Positions 1 through 9,294 of a stretch of 60,357 nucleotides of DNA are shown piece by piece. Numbering within the stretch: the first letter of the stretch is position 1; each line of letters begins with the position of its first letter. The DNA lies in NCBI GenBank assembly GCA_001771055.1, contig MESS01000079.1, positions 1 to 60,357 of the forward strand, read 5' to 3'. The stretch is from Caldithrix sp. RBG_13_44_9 (GTDB taxonomy: Bacteria; Calditrichota; Calditrichia; RBG-13-44-9). Position numbers and translations under genes: made by a program. Below the pieces are notes generated by a model. It saw nothing but the letters and a program-made list of their open reading frames with translations, had not been told where the DNA came from and did not search any database.

Positions 1-741
1 CTGGATAGCAGCAATAAGATGATTCAAAAACAGATCGATGATAGACAACAGCAGGCCATTGTCAATGCGGTGGATAAAGGATTGGCGGAACGCAATGCCG
101 AGCTGGTCCAGCAGTATGTGAGCAAGGGACAATTTTATCTGGAGAAAAGTCAGTTTACTGATGCCTTATACAATTTCAATTCTGCCCTACAGTTGGTCCC
201 GGATGATCCGACAATAATACAAGGTATTAATGCTACCAATCGCCGGATGGAGGAAGAGGTGAGAAAACTGGTAGAGCGTGGCAGGGAACAATTCCGGAAT
301 GGCAACTATTCAGATGCCTTGCAAACCTTGAGTGACGCCCTGGTCCTGGCTCCGGAAAATTTGCAACTAAAGGACGAAATAAATACCCTTGCAAATCGTG
401 TAAAAATTCAGCAATATACCACTCAGGCCTTACAAATGTTTGATTCAGGACGCTATGAAGATGCCTTAAAAATGTTTGAAGAAGCCCTGAAAATGGATCC
501 CACCAACCAGGCCCTGAAAAATTATGTGGAACGGACCAAACGCGGAATGGGAGCCGGAGAACAGGTGATGGATCCGGAATCAGAACGCAAATATATCCAG
601 GGCGTGGATTTGTTCCTGGCTGGAAAATATAAAGAAGCGCTGGAGATCTGGAAAGAACTGGAAGCTAAATATCCTTACAGCAAGAAGCTGCAGGATAATA
701 TCCGGAGCGCCGAGGAACGGTTGAAGAGAACCCAACAATAG
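1..741 (+). CDS. TPR-repeat protein (5' end cut by window edge)
   Basis: The reading frame is open from base 1, with codons before the first in-frame ATG at base 19, so the gene almost certainly starts upstream of the window. The visible part is a chain of tetratricopeptide repeats: helix pairs of the type GQFYLEKSQFTDALYNF, GREQFRNGNYSDALQTL and ALQMFDSGRYEDALKMF, each followed by a L(V/A)P or MDP turn, plus a fourth unit starting near base 595 (GVDLFLAGKYKEALEIW). TPRs are protein-interaction scaffolds, so no enzymatic role can be read. There is no signal peptide in the visible portion. It ends 47 bases before the kinase/phosphatase gene and is probably co-transcribed with it, so a link to that signalling module is possible but is inference. 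Confidence 0.85.
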   Translation: MDSSNKMIQKQIDDRQQQAIVNAVDKGLAERNAELVQQYVSKGQFYLEKSQFTDALYNFNSALQLVPDDPTIIQGINATNRRMEEEVRKLVERGREQFRNGNYSDALQTLSDALVLAPENLQLKDEINTLANRVKIQQYTTQALQMFDSGRYEDALKMFEEALKMDPTNQALKNYVERTKRGMGAGEQVMDPESERKYIQGVDLFLAGKYKEALEIWKELEAKYPYSKKLQDNIRSAEERLKRTQQ

Positions 742-788
742 GGACAGTTCAGCAGCGAAAAGAAAATATCCGGAAATAATAGTCACCA

Positions 789-3476
789 ATGTTTAAGAAT
801 GTATTAAAAGAAGAAGTCATTATTCCCGCCCAGATGCCCTATCTGCGGCAGGTACGGGATTTTATCGAGCAGATTGGTGCCCGCCACAACTTCGATCATA
901 AAATCATTAACTCTTTCAAGCTGGTAGTGGATGAAGCTTGTACCAATATCATCCGCCATGGTTATCGTGACATTAAAAACGGACAGATCATGGTGCGGGC
1001 TATTGTCCGCCGCATGAGTCTGACCATCGTTATCGTCGACAGCGGCCACAGTTTCGACCCGCGCCAGGTGCAGGATCCCGATCTGGAAAAATATGTCTCC
1101 ATCGGTAAGAAGGGCGGTCTGGGTATCTTCATGATGCGCAAGCTGATGGATGACATTAAGTATAATGTCACCAGCCGCGGAAATGAGTTACGGCTCACCA
1201 AAGTACGGGAAAAGGTCGAACGTACCAGACCCATGGTGTTCTGGGAAGGTCTGACCCTGCGCACAAAATTTTATATCGTTACTTCCATTATTCTCACTGT
1301 CCTGGTTTTTGGATCTTTTATTTTTTTCAACTCCCGTATCCTCTCTAATGTCACTTCCCAGGTATATCTGGATGGTCAGGCCTTTAGCTCTAACCTGGCT
1401 AAAATATCCTGGGAACCGTATATCGCCTCCAAAGATATTACTCTGTTCGAAAATGCCAAGTCGGTCAAGGAAAACAATCCTGAAATGATCTCCCTGGTAT
1501 TGATTACTGATACTGCTTCCAGACCCCTGGCTACCTTTCCGGTGAAGGTTGATATGTTAGGTAAACCCCTGGAGATCCCTGCTAAGCAATTTTTAGACAC
1601 CCTGGATGCAACCCTGGTTTATCAATACACTTTTAATAAGGACAGCGTGATCTATGCTTTCGTCCATCCTATTTCTTTGACAGGAATTAACGATACCCCC
1701 ATCGGTTATGCCCAGGTATGGGCCAATCAAAAATATATCGAACGGAAAACGAAGCTTTCCCGGATCAATTTGGTCGCGGTGCTTTTCATCATTCTGATCG
1801 TGGGAAATGTGGGTGCCTTCGTGCTGATCACCCGCATCATGGATCCCTTTCATAAACTGGCCGGCTGGGTGCGCGAGGTGGGTCATGGCACCGTGGATGA
1901 AGATGAACTCGATATCGATGCCAGCGATGAGCTGGGTGAGATCGCCCAGGCTTTCAATGAAATGACCACCAAATTCCGGGAAGCCCAGACCAATATGATG
2001 GAGCAGCAGCGGATCCAGCGGGAATTACAGGTGGCGCAGGAAATTCAACAAATGCTGCTGCCCAGCGACTTCCCCAATGTGGTGGGTTATGATATCACCT
2101 CTTACTACCAGGCCGCCAAAGAAGTAGGCGGAGATTTGTTCGATTTCGTGGAGGTGGATGAGCATACCACTGGCATCTGTGTGGCCGATGTTTCCGGGAA
2201 GGGTGTTCCCGGTTCAATGGTAATGACCATGATCCGTACCGCTCTCCGTCTGGAAGCCCGCGGCAATAAAAATCCCGCTGAAGTTCTGTCCAAGGTCAAT
2301 GAATTTGTCACCGATGATATCCGTAAGGGAATGTTTGTCACTGCCTTCTATATTATCCTGGACTCTCGTGAACGGATGATTTCTTTTTCCAGCGCTGGTC
2401 ATAATCCCATGATTTTGTACCGCGGAAAATCCAAAGAAACCTATTACCTGAATCCGCCCGGATTCCCGGTCGGTATTACTCTTCCCGATATCCATCTGTT
2501 CAGTAATACCATCAAGGCGGATCGCATCCGGCTTCACCCCGATGATATCCTGATTGTCTATACCGATGGTATCACTGAAGCGATGAATCATAAGCGGGAA
2601 ATGTTTGGTGATGAAAGATTCCTGGAGGCCATCCGCAAGTATGGTACATTGGATGTTATTGAGTTTGTCAATAATCTCAAGCAGGAACTGCAGAATTTTA
2701 CCGGCGGATATGAACAGACTGATGATATCACCCTGGTTGCTATCAAAGAAAATATGGAAGCCGTGGATGTCAAAATAGACATGTTTAAGAATCTCTTTGA
2801 ACTGGCCGGTAAGAATGATGTGACCATCCTGCAGGCCTGCAAGGAAATGGATGTTTCTCCTTCCACCTATTACAAATATAAGAAGATCTATGATGAAGGC
2901 GGATATGAGTATCTGCGGGAAATGCTGCATGGTTATACCAATGTGGGCCTGCGTCATATGAGTGTGGAGGTCAAGACTAAACTATATGATATTATCCGCG
3001 AACATCCGGACTTCGGACCGAAACGGATCAGTGATGAGTTGAATACCGAGAAGTACGGATATGTGGAAGTTCTTCCCCGCCTGATTTATGAAGAGCTCAA
3101 GCGTGCCAAACTCAACTTGCAGCGTCAACGGGAAAAATTTGTACAGCGGGGGGGCAAGCGCCGCCTCAAACCCCCGGGAACACCGCTATTGACCCTGGAT
3201 GGCGAAGTGATGGTGGGATTTCGCTCCGATGAGCAGGAGGTGGCACCAAATATCTTTAACATTGCCACTCCGATATTTCCAGGAAAGGCCAAAGAAATTC
3301 TTTTATCGAAAAAAAGTAGCCGCAAGGAAAAAAGTGCATCAATATCTTCTGATGATCAGGACCTCGAGCCGCTGGATACCGGCCCTGCGCCTGATGTAAA
3401 AATTTCTTCAGATGAGAATAAAGCTGACGATAATGTAAATATTATTTCTGAAGAGACTGATAAAAAGGAAAGATAG
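789..3476 (+). CDS. Membrane PP2C (SpoIIE-type) phosphatase with N-terminal RsbW-like kinase domain and C-terminal HTH
   Basis: Multidomain regulator of 895 residues. Residues 1-145 are an RsbW/SpoIIAB-like GHKL ATPase (N-box DEACTN at 49-54, G-box GLGIFMM near 110-116). Membrane segments at about 160-181 and 327-350 flank a roughly 145-residue extracytoplasmic sensor region. HAMP is at about 350-402. The PP2C/SpoIIE phosphatase spans about 425-653 with metal-site motifs GGDLFD (448), ADVSGKG (466), YTDG (591) and QTDD (643). Residues 676-785 are predicted helix-turn-helix resembling the paired HTH units of IS3/IS481-type transposases, followed by an acidic low-complexity tail. In partner-switching pathways the kinase domain phosphorylates, and the PP2C domain dephosphorylates, a STAS protein; a STAS gene follows at once. 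Combining both activities and a DNA-binding-like domain in one membrane protein is unusual. The target sigma factor is not in the window. Confidence 0.9.
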   Translation: MFKNVLKEEVIIPAQMPYLRQVRDFIEQIGARHNFDHKIINSFKLVVDEACTNIIRHGYRDIKNGQIMVRAIVRRMSLTIVIVDSGHSFDPRQVQDPDLEKYVSIGKKGGLGIFMMRKLMDDIKYNVTSRGNELRLTKVREKVERTRPMVFWEGLTLRTKFYIVTSIILTVLVFGSFIFFNSRILSNVTSQVYLDGQAFSSNLAKISWEPYIASKDITLFENAKSVKENNPEMISLVLITDTASRPLATFPVKVDMLGKPLEIPAKQFLDTLDATLVYQYTFNKDSVIYAFVHPISLTGINDTPIGYAQVWANQKYIERKTKLSRINLVAVLFIILIVGNVGAFVLITRIMDPFHKLAGWVREVGHGTVDEDELDIDASDELGEIAQAFNEMTTKFREAQTNMMEQQRIQRELQVAQEIQQMLLPSDFPNVVGYDITSYYQAAKEVGGDLFDFVEVDEHTTGICVADVSGKGVPGSMVMTMIRTALRLEARGNKNPAEVLSKVNEFVTDDIRKGMFVTAFYIILDSRERMISFSSAGHNPMILYRGKSKETYYLNPPGFPVGITLPDIHLFSNTIKADRIRLHPDDILIVYTDGITEAMNHKREMFGDERFLEAIRKYGTLDVIEFVNNLKQELQNFTGGYEQTDDITLVAIKENMEAVDVKIDMFKNLFELAGKNDVTILQACKEMDVSPSTYYKYKKIYDEGGYEYLREMLHGYTNVGLRHMSVEVKTKLYDIIREHPDFGPKRISDELNTEKYGYVEVLPRLIYEELKRAKLNLQRQREKFVQRGGKRRLKPPGTPLLTLDGEVMVGFRSDEQEVAPNIFNIATPIFPGKAKEILLSKKSSRKEKSASISSDDQDLEPLDTGPAPDVKISSDENKADDNVNIISEETDKKER

Positions 3477-3556
3477 TTGTTATATTTGGATCAGAATTTT
3501 AATTTCGTACTCATAATAAATAATCACAATCTCCTGGAATAAGCTGGAGGATATAA

Positions 3557-4312
3557 ATGGAAGGCATTCAGGTATCTACCGAAGTAAGAGGCAGTCAAAA
3601 TCAAGTTTCCATCATCAAGGTGGGTGGATTTATTGATACGACCACTTCCTCTGAAGTTGAGCGAACCTTACATAATTTATTAAAACAGAATCGCTATAAT
3701 ATTATTATTGATCTGGGTAATGTAGATTACATCAGTTCAGCCGGTTGGGGTATCTTTATCAGTGAAATTAAATCGATTCGTGAGCAGACCGGTGATTTGA
3801 AATTGGTCCGCATGATTCCGGACGTTTATGAGATATTTGAATTACTGGAATTCCATCATATCCTGGATGTGTATGATACGGTGGATGAAGCCGTGAAGCG
3901 GTTTGAGGATAATGTCCTGCGGCCCACTGCCGCTACGGTAGCCCGGGAATTTGACGAAGTGCGCCGCACTCCGGTTGGTACTGCCGGCCCCGCCGGGACC
4001 TTTACCCAGAGGCGTCCGGTTTTTCAGACTGAACCGGAAGAAGAAGAGCCGGAGCTTGCTGAGAAAGTAGAGTCCAGACAACAACCTAAAGAACCAGTAG
4101 GTGGCGCAGCGAAAATTGAGGATAAAATTAAAAATATCATATCCCGCAATCCGGATCTGAGCGCCTATAAAATTAAAAAAGTATTAAACAGCAGTAAATT
4201 CGGTTATACCAGGGTGGGTTGGTTCAGCATTCGCTCTATATTAAAAGATATGGGTCTGGGTAGCCGCAAAAGCCGGAAAGAATTTGCCCAGAAACAGGCA
4301 AAAACCGCTTAA
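3557..4312 (+). CDS. STAS-domain anti-anti-sigma protein with C-terminal HTH-like domain
   Basis: Residues 1-118 form a STAS domain of the SpoIIAA/RsbV type, with the strand-turn DLGNVDYISSAGWG whose Ser60/Ser61 is the expected phosphorylation site. A charged Pro/Glu-rich linker of about 65 residues follows, then a C-terminal domain at about 186-245. That domain aligns without gaps to the end of the upstream phosphatase (18 identities over 56 positions by hand, sharing PD, LN, GY and LK positions). A GGAGG ribosome-binding site lies just before the ATG. It is the likely substrate of the preceding kinase/phosphatase. An appended domain of this kind is not part of ordinary RsbV/SpoIIAA proteins, which are about 110 residues. 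The STAS role is secure; DNA or protein binding by the tail is inference. Confidence 0.9.
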   Translation: MEGIQVSTEVRGSQNQVSIIKVGGFIDTTTSSEVERTLHNLLKQNRYNIIIDLGNVDYISSAGWGIFISEIKSIREQTGDLKLVRMIPDVYEIFELLEFHHILDVYDTVDEAVKRFEDNVLRPTAATVAREFDEVRRTPVGTAGPAGTFTQRRPVFQTEPEEEEPELAEKVESRQQPKEPVGGAAKIEDKIKNIISRNPDLSAYKIKKVLNSSKFGYTRVGWFSIRSILKDMGLGSRKSRKEFAQKQAKTA

Positions 4313-4340
4313 GAATTTACTAAGGGTAACTGTAATATCT

Positions 4341-4841
4341 ATGGGAGTAATTGAAGTTTTTTTTGTCGTCATCTGTGCTTTTAGCCTGGTTTCGAATTTT
4401 TTGAGTATACCGGGAAATTTCATTGTTTTCCTGAATACCACCTGGTATGGAGTAGTTACCAGTTTTAATGAATTTTCCTTTGGATTTTTACTCACCATCT
4501 TTGCCATTGCAGTTGGAGTGGAATTACTGGAATATTTAATCATTGCCTTTGGTGCCCGTAAATATGGTGCCTCTCGCTGGGGAGTTATCGGTGCCATCAT
4601 CGGGGGAATTGGCGGAAGCATCAGCGGTTTTTTCTTCAGTCCGGTTATGGGAGCAGTGGTGGGCGGATTGATTGGGGTGATTGTCGGTACCGTTAGTATT
4701 GAACTTCTACGGGGAAAAAATATCCGCCAGGCTTCCTATGCTGCTCTGGGAGCTCTGCTGGGAAGAGTCGGCGGACTCTCCATCAAAGCAATCGGATCAG
4801 TCACCATGGTGGTGATTGTAGCCAACAAACTCTTTTTCTAA
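4341..4841 (+). CDS. DUF456-family integral membrane protein
   Basis: About 166 residues, almost entirely hydrophobic, with the glycine-rich hairpin segments typical of DUF456 (for example GVIGAIIGGIGGSISG and GAVVGGLIGVIVGT). Function is unknown for the family. The ATG at 4341 is taken as start, with an AAGGG stretch upstream. A TTG at 4284 would add 19 residues and overlap the STAS gene by 29 bases, which is possible given tight packing. Its position directly after the STAS gene suggests co-transcription but says nothing firm about role. Confidence 0.75.
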   Translation: MGVIEVFFVVICAFSLVSNFLSIPGNFIVFLNTTWYGVVTSFNEFSFGFLLTIFAIAVGVELLEYLIIAFGARKYGASRWGVIGAIIGGIGGSISGFFFSPVMGAVVGGLIGVIVGTVSIELLRGKNIRQASYAALGALLGRVGGLSIKAIGSVTMVVIVANKLFF

Positions 4842-5042
4842 ACTAGATCTCCATTCATATTTAAGTGGTCTTCCTCGCTGGATCATTACCTCATCCCTGC
4901 TATTCCAGTTTTCCATTGATATTGACCAAGGTTGTCCAATAATTGTTATTGGATTCCTCTGGTAGCTGAGCTAAATTTTTTGCGGGTGAATCTTTTAGGT
5001 ACTTTAAGTGTAAGAATGATCAGCGGAATCAAGAGCCTGGAA

Positions 5043-5696
5043 ATGAAAACTAAATTGTGGTGGATGGTATTACTATCATTTTACAGCCTGCTGTATAGCC
5101 AGCAGGAAATCACGGTGGCCCGTATCAAATACAAAGGTGGTGGTGACTGGTACGGTAATCGCACGACTTTTGTTAACCTGTTTCACTATATGCGGCAGAA
5201 TACCAATATTCAAACCAGTGAGCGGGAGGCAACCGTAGAGATAATGGATCGGGATTTCTTCCGCTATCCTGTTGCCTATATCGCCGGGCACGGTAATATC
5301 AAATTCAACGAAGAAGAGGTAACTCGTCTGCGGAAATATCTGATCTGCGGCGGTTTTCTCTGGGCCGATGATGATTATGGAATGGATTTTTCTCTGCGGC
5401 GGGAAATGAAACGGGTATTTCCGGAATTGGAATGGATGGAATTACCATTTTCCCATTCCATCTACCACATCCTTTATCAGTTTCCCAATGGATTACCCAA
5501 AGTCCATAAACACGATGGCGGTCCTCCTGGTGGATTTGCTCTGTTCTATGAGGGCCGGATGATTGCCTTCTATTCCTGGAATACTGATATCAGTGATGGG
5601 TGTGAGGATCCTGATGTCCATGGCGATCCTCCGGAGATCCGGCAAAGCGCACTGCAAATGGGAACAAACATTTTACTGTGGATTTTAACTAACTGA
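5043..5696 (+). CDS. DUF4159-family secreted or periplasmic protein
   Basis: The start at 5043 gives a good signal peptide (MKTKLWWMVLLSFYSLLYSQ); upstream starts at 5016 and 4932 would extend it without RBS support. The mature part carries DUF4159 hallmarks: VARIKYKGGGDWY near the start, the segment YIAGHGNIKFNEEE, GGFLWADDDYG, and HSIYH followed by the HDGGPPGGFALF block. The DUF4159 fold is related to glutamine-amidotransferase-like domains, and a chemical activity has not been settled. In many FCB bacteria these genes sit with MoxR/DUF58/BatA operons and DUF4175 genes. Here a DUF4175-like gene follows 86 bases downstream, but the MoxR-side genes are not in the window. Confidence 0.8.
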   Translation: MKTKLWWMVLLSFYSLLYSQQEITVARIKYKGGGDWYGNRTTFVNLFHYMRQNTNIQTSEREATVEIMDRDFFRYPVAYIAGHGNIKFNEEEVTRLRKYLICGGFLWADDDYGMDFSLRREMKRVFPELEWMELPFSHSIYHILYQFPNGLPKVHKHDGGPPGGFALFYEGRMIAFYSWNTDISDGCEDPDVHGDPPEIRQSALQMGTNILLWILTN

Positions 5697-5782
5697 CTTT
5701 TTTTGCAGAAATACTGAAAGATCTTATAGAAACTTTTTTCCTTGAGCTTTAAAATTGGAATAAAACTGTTGTTAAAATATTT

Positions 5783-8700
5783 ATGACCATACCTTATCTT
5801 GAACAACAATATTTCTCGGTTATCCGGCGAATCCTTCGCACTCATCGACGGTACAATGCCTATAAAATCATTAATTTATTCCTGAAATATATCCTGATTC
5901 TCTCGCTGTATCTGGCATTCCTGCTGCTGATCAATCTATTATTTTCTGTCACCCCGATAGTGCGGTTGTCTTCTTTTACTCTCTTTCTGGCCGGCTCGGC
6001 GATTTTTTTTATTTTAAAAGTTTATCCGGCGCTGAAAGAGATATTTGATCCAACCCAACTGAAGATATTTCTGAGTGCCCGGGAAGTGGGAAATACCGAT
6101 CCGGCAATTCGGGATGCCGTAATCAATTACTTGCAAATATTTCATGATAAGGGAAGTTCGGGCTCAGCGGTCATAAAAAAAATGGCGCTGGAACAGCTAT
6201 ATCAACGAATCACCGGATTTTCCTTTGCCGATCAACGGCTGCCAAGATCTATTGTCCCTCAATTACGGTTGGTACTGCTGCCATTTGTACTCTTGGTGGT
6301 GGTCTATTTTCTTTTTCCGGCTTCGATTGGAACCGCCTTGCAGAAAATTATTCTGCCCTGGAAAAATTTTATCAATCCTTTCCCGGTAACAGTCCATAAT
6401 GACTCCGGTTTTTTGAAAGTGCTTAAAAATGAAGCAGTTACTCTTTCCGGTTCTTCACGCGGAGTAATACCCGACCAACTATTCCTCGTTATTGAGGAAA
6501 TGGCGGTGGATGATTTTGCTGAGCGGGAGAAGAAAGTAAATAAAATTAACCTTTCGACCGCAGCTTCTGGACATTTTTCTTACCAGATAGCTCATGTGAC
6601 AGGTTCTTTTGATTATTATTTTTTGGCAGAATTGAATCAAGCAAAATTCCGAAATAAAAGTGCGGTGTCAGAAAAAGCCCGGGTGGAGGTGCAGGAAAGG
6701 CCCCTCCTTCGTGCCATGCAGATTAAGATTATTCCACCCGCTTACACTGGTTTGAAGCCGGTTCTGCTGGACCCCAACCAGGGGGAAATTACCGCCCTGG
6801 ACGGCAGCCAGGTTTTTTTATCGTTGGAATCGGATAAACAGCTTTCCTCTGCGGTGGCGGTTTTTTCTGATTCGACCAAACTGTCCCTGAAAGTAAGCGG
6901 ACATACTGCCAATCTCTCATTTTCGGTCCATAAAAATCTGAATTACTATATTCTGCTCAGTGACGAAGAATCTATTACCAATGCTGATCCGGTAATCTAT
7001 GGTATTTATCTGTTACCCGATGAAATGCCATATGCCGAATTTAAACTGCCGGCTGCCGATGTCGATCTGCAGGATAATCTGAATCTGCCGGTGTTGATAG
7101 AGCTGCAGGATGATTTTGGTTTTTCCAAATTATGGATAAAGGGAAAGATTTTTCGCCAGGGATCAGCAGGTGATAGTGCTGACTTCGAAATGGAAGTCCC
7201 GTTTCAATTGCAGGAAAAGGGGCGGGCGGTCAGTGAATTCAACTGGGATTTGACACCTTTCTATCTGATCCCGGATGATTATATCCAGTATCATGCCCAG
7301 GTGTTCGATAATGACCGGGTAAGCGGACCCAAATCATTCACCACACCTACTTTTACTATCCGCCTGCCTTCGTTACTGGAAATCTTGACCCGCAGTGAAA
7401 GTGCCCAGGAAGAACAGCTGGAGAAGTTGGAGGATGTTGCCAGAGAATCGGAAGATTTAAAGGAGAAACTGGAAGAGATAAACCGGGAATTGAAAAAAGA
7501 GACTCAGTTGAATTGGGAACAGCAGCAGGAAATAAAAAAGCAGCTGGATCGTCAGCAGGAAATTTCGGAAAAGTTATTACAGATTCAAAAAGATATGGAG
7601 TCTCTGGTTCAGGAGATGGGACAAAAAGATTTTTTGAGCAAGGAAACGCTGGAAAAATATTTTGAACTGCAAAAAATGTTTCAGGAATTGGCCCCTCCGG
7701 AAATTCAGGAAGCTATGAAAAATTTACAGCAGGCTCTGGAAAAACTGGATATGGCCCAACTGCAGAAAGCGATGGAGCAATTTCAATTTTCGGCAGAACA
7801 ATTTGAAAATAATATTGAAAGATTATTTGAATTATTCAAACAGTTGCAATTGGAACAGCAGATGGATCAATTGGTCAAATTGGCTGAACAACTGACTCAG
7901 GATCAGTCTCAGGTGAATGAGAAAGTCGAGGAGCAGAACTTAAGTGATGATAATTTCCAGCGGTTGGAAAAGATGGAAGAAAATATTACTCAGAATTACG
8001 ATTTTCTGACAGAAAAATTGGAGCAGACCGCTGAAGATTATGAAAGTATGATGGACCAGCGTTCGGAGATGCTGGATCAGACCGGCAGCTTTATGGAATC
8101 GCAGGAAATGCAGTCGCAGCTTAAGGAAATGCAGCAGCTCCTGGAAGGGAAGATGCAATCCTCTGCATCTGAACAGGGTCAAAATCTGAAAAGCAATTTT
8201 GAAATGATTCAAAGCATGCTGCAAAAGGCCAAGCAGGATATGCTGCAGGCTCAGAAGAATGAGGTTACCGCCGAGATGCAGAAAGTGATGCAGGATATGC
8301 TCAGTACCTCCTTTGCCCAGGAAAATCTTTCTCTACGGGCAGAAAATTTAAATCCGGCTTCACCTCAGATTAATGATATTGCCAGACAACAGGCGCGCTT
8401 GATTGGCAATACTGGACAGATAATATCCCAGGTAATGGAAATATCTCACAAAACCTTTTTTCTGCCTTCCGACCTCAGTCAGAGCATGTCTAAGGTTTTA
8501 TCAAGTATGAGCGAAGCTGTTTCTCAGCTGGAGAACAGGAATCCACGCCAGGCTTCAGGCCAGCAGAAAAATGCCATGGCCGGTCTGAACCAATCTCTCC
8601 TGTCCATGCAGAGCAGCATGGATCAGTTGTCCCAATCGTCCTCTGCTTCCGGAATGGAACAATTCCTGGAACAGCTGCAGAAAATGTCCGGAATGCAGGG

Positions 8701-9208
8701 GCAGTTAAATCAGGAAAGCATGTCCTTATTTCAGGCCGGTCAGCAAGGCCGGATCCAGTTATCAGCCGATGATTTGGCACGCTTGGCTGCCCAGCAGGGA
8801 ATGATTAAAAATTCTCTTGAACAGCTTTCCGACGAAGCCGGCTCCAGACGTGATGTTCTTGGCCGGATGGACGAGCTGGGTGAAGAAATGGAGGAGGTGA
8901 TCCGGCAGCTGCAGGCCCAGAATATGGACCGCAAGGTTATTGAAAGACAGGAAAGAATACTTTCCCGGCTGCTGGACGCCCAGAAATCGGTGCGGGAGAA
9001 AGAGTATTCAAAGAAAAGGGAGGCCGAACGGGAAAAGATCCAGCTGGTTAAGTCGCCCCCGGAATTAAAAAAAGAGTGGATTCTAAAAGAAGATCGTCTC
9101 CGTAAAGAGCTCATGAATGCTCTGGAAGAGGGCTACTCTGCAGAATATCGTGAGTTTATTAAATCTTATTTTGAATTCCTTTCCCGGCAGCCCAATATCA
9201 CTCAATGA
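5783..9208 (+). CDS. Large DUF4175-like membrane protein with long coiled coil
   Basis: 1141 residues. Three membrane segments at about 32-54, 60-80 and 160-180 are followed by an extracytoplasmic beta-rich region (about 190-530) with the IIPPAYTGLKP motif common in DUF4175 proteins. From about 535 to 1110 it is Gln/Glu/Met/Leu-rich coiled coil and low-complexity helix (many EQLEK, QMDQL and QKAMEQF units). The C-terminal portion ends in a charged helix pair. This architecture matches the large membrane proteins encoded beside DUF4159 and BatA-type genes in the Bacteroidetes/Chlorobi group; no enzymatic motif is visible. A structural or scaffolding role in the envelope is inference. The start at 5783 follows an 86-base gap and has no strong RBS. 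Confidence 0.75.
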   Translation: MTIPYLEQQYFSVIRRILRTHRRYNAYKIINLFLKYILILSLYLAFLLLINLLFSVTPIVRLSSFTLFLAGSAIFFILKVYPALKEIFDPTQLKIFLSAREVGNTDPAIRDAVINYLQIFHDKGSSGSAVIKKMALEQLYQRITGFSFADQRLPRSIVPQLRLVLLPFVLLVVVYFLFPASIGTALQKIILPWKNFINPFPVTVHNDSGFLKVLKNEAVTLSGSSRGVIPDQLFLVIEEMAVDDFAEREKKVNKINLSTAASGHFSYQIAHVTGSFDYYFLAELNQAKFRNKSAVSEKARVEVQERPLLRAMQIKIIPPAYTGLKPVLLDPNQGEITALDGSQVFLSLESDKQLSSAVAVFSDSTKLSLKVSGHTANLSFSVHKNLNYYILLSDEESITNADPVIYGIYLLPDEMPYAEFKLPAADVDLQDNLNLPVLIELQDDFGFSKLWIKGKIFRQGSAGDSADFEMEVPFQLQEKGRAVSEFNWDLTPFYLIPDDYIQYHAQVFDNDRVSGPKSFTTPTFTIRLPSLLEILTRSESAQEEQLEKLEDVARESEDLKEKLEEINRELKKETQLNWEQQQEIKKQLDRQQEISEKLLQIQKDMESLVQEMGQKDFLSKETLEKYFELQKMFQELAPPEIQEAMKNLQQALEKLDMAQLQKAMEQFQFSAEQFENNIERLFELFKQLQLEQQMDQLVKLAEQLTQDQSQVNEKVEEQNLSDDNFQRLEKMEENITQNYDFLTEKLEQTAEDYESMMDQRSEMLDQTGSFMESQEMQSQLKEMQQLLEGKMQSSASEQGQNLKSNFEMIQSMLQKAKQDMLQAQKNEVTAEMQKVMQDMLSTSFAQENLSLRAENLNPASPQINDIARQQARLIGNTGQIISQVMEISHKTFFLPSDLSQSMSKVLSSMSEAVSQLENRNPRQASGQQKNAMAGLNQSLLSMQSSMDQLSQSSSASGMEQFLEQLQKMSGMQGQLNQESMSLFQAGQQGRIQLSADDLARLAAQQGMIKNSLEQLSDEAGSRRDVLGRMDELGEEMEEVIRQLQAQNMDRKVIERQERILSRLLDAQKSVREKEYSKKREAEREKIQLVKSPPELKKEWILKEDRLRKELMNALEEGYSAEYREFIKSYFEFLSRQPNITQ

Positions 9209-9294
9209 ACCATCCAGTTCCCGAAAATCAGCTCTTGGCTTTATCCGGAAATGGTCGTAATTTTTACTCTGATTGCTAAAGAACATGGTTTCCA

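Noticed and set aside
2214..2957. A 247-codon frame on the minus strand inside the phosphatase gene.
   Set aside because: Lies entirely antisense to strong PP2C motifs; His/Ile-rich, low-quality shadow typical of antisense frames.
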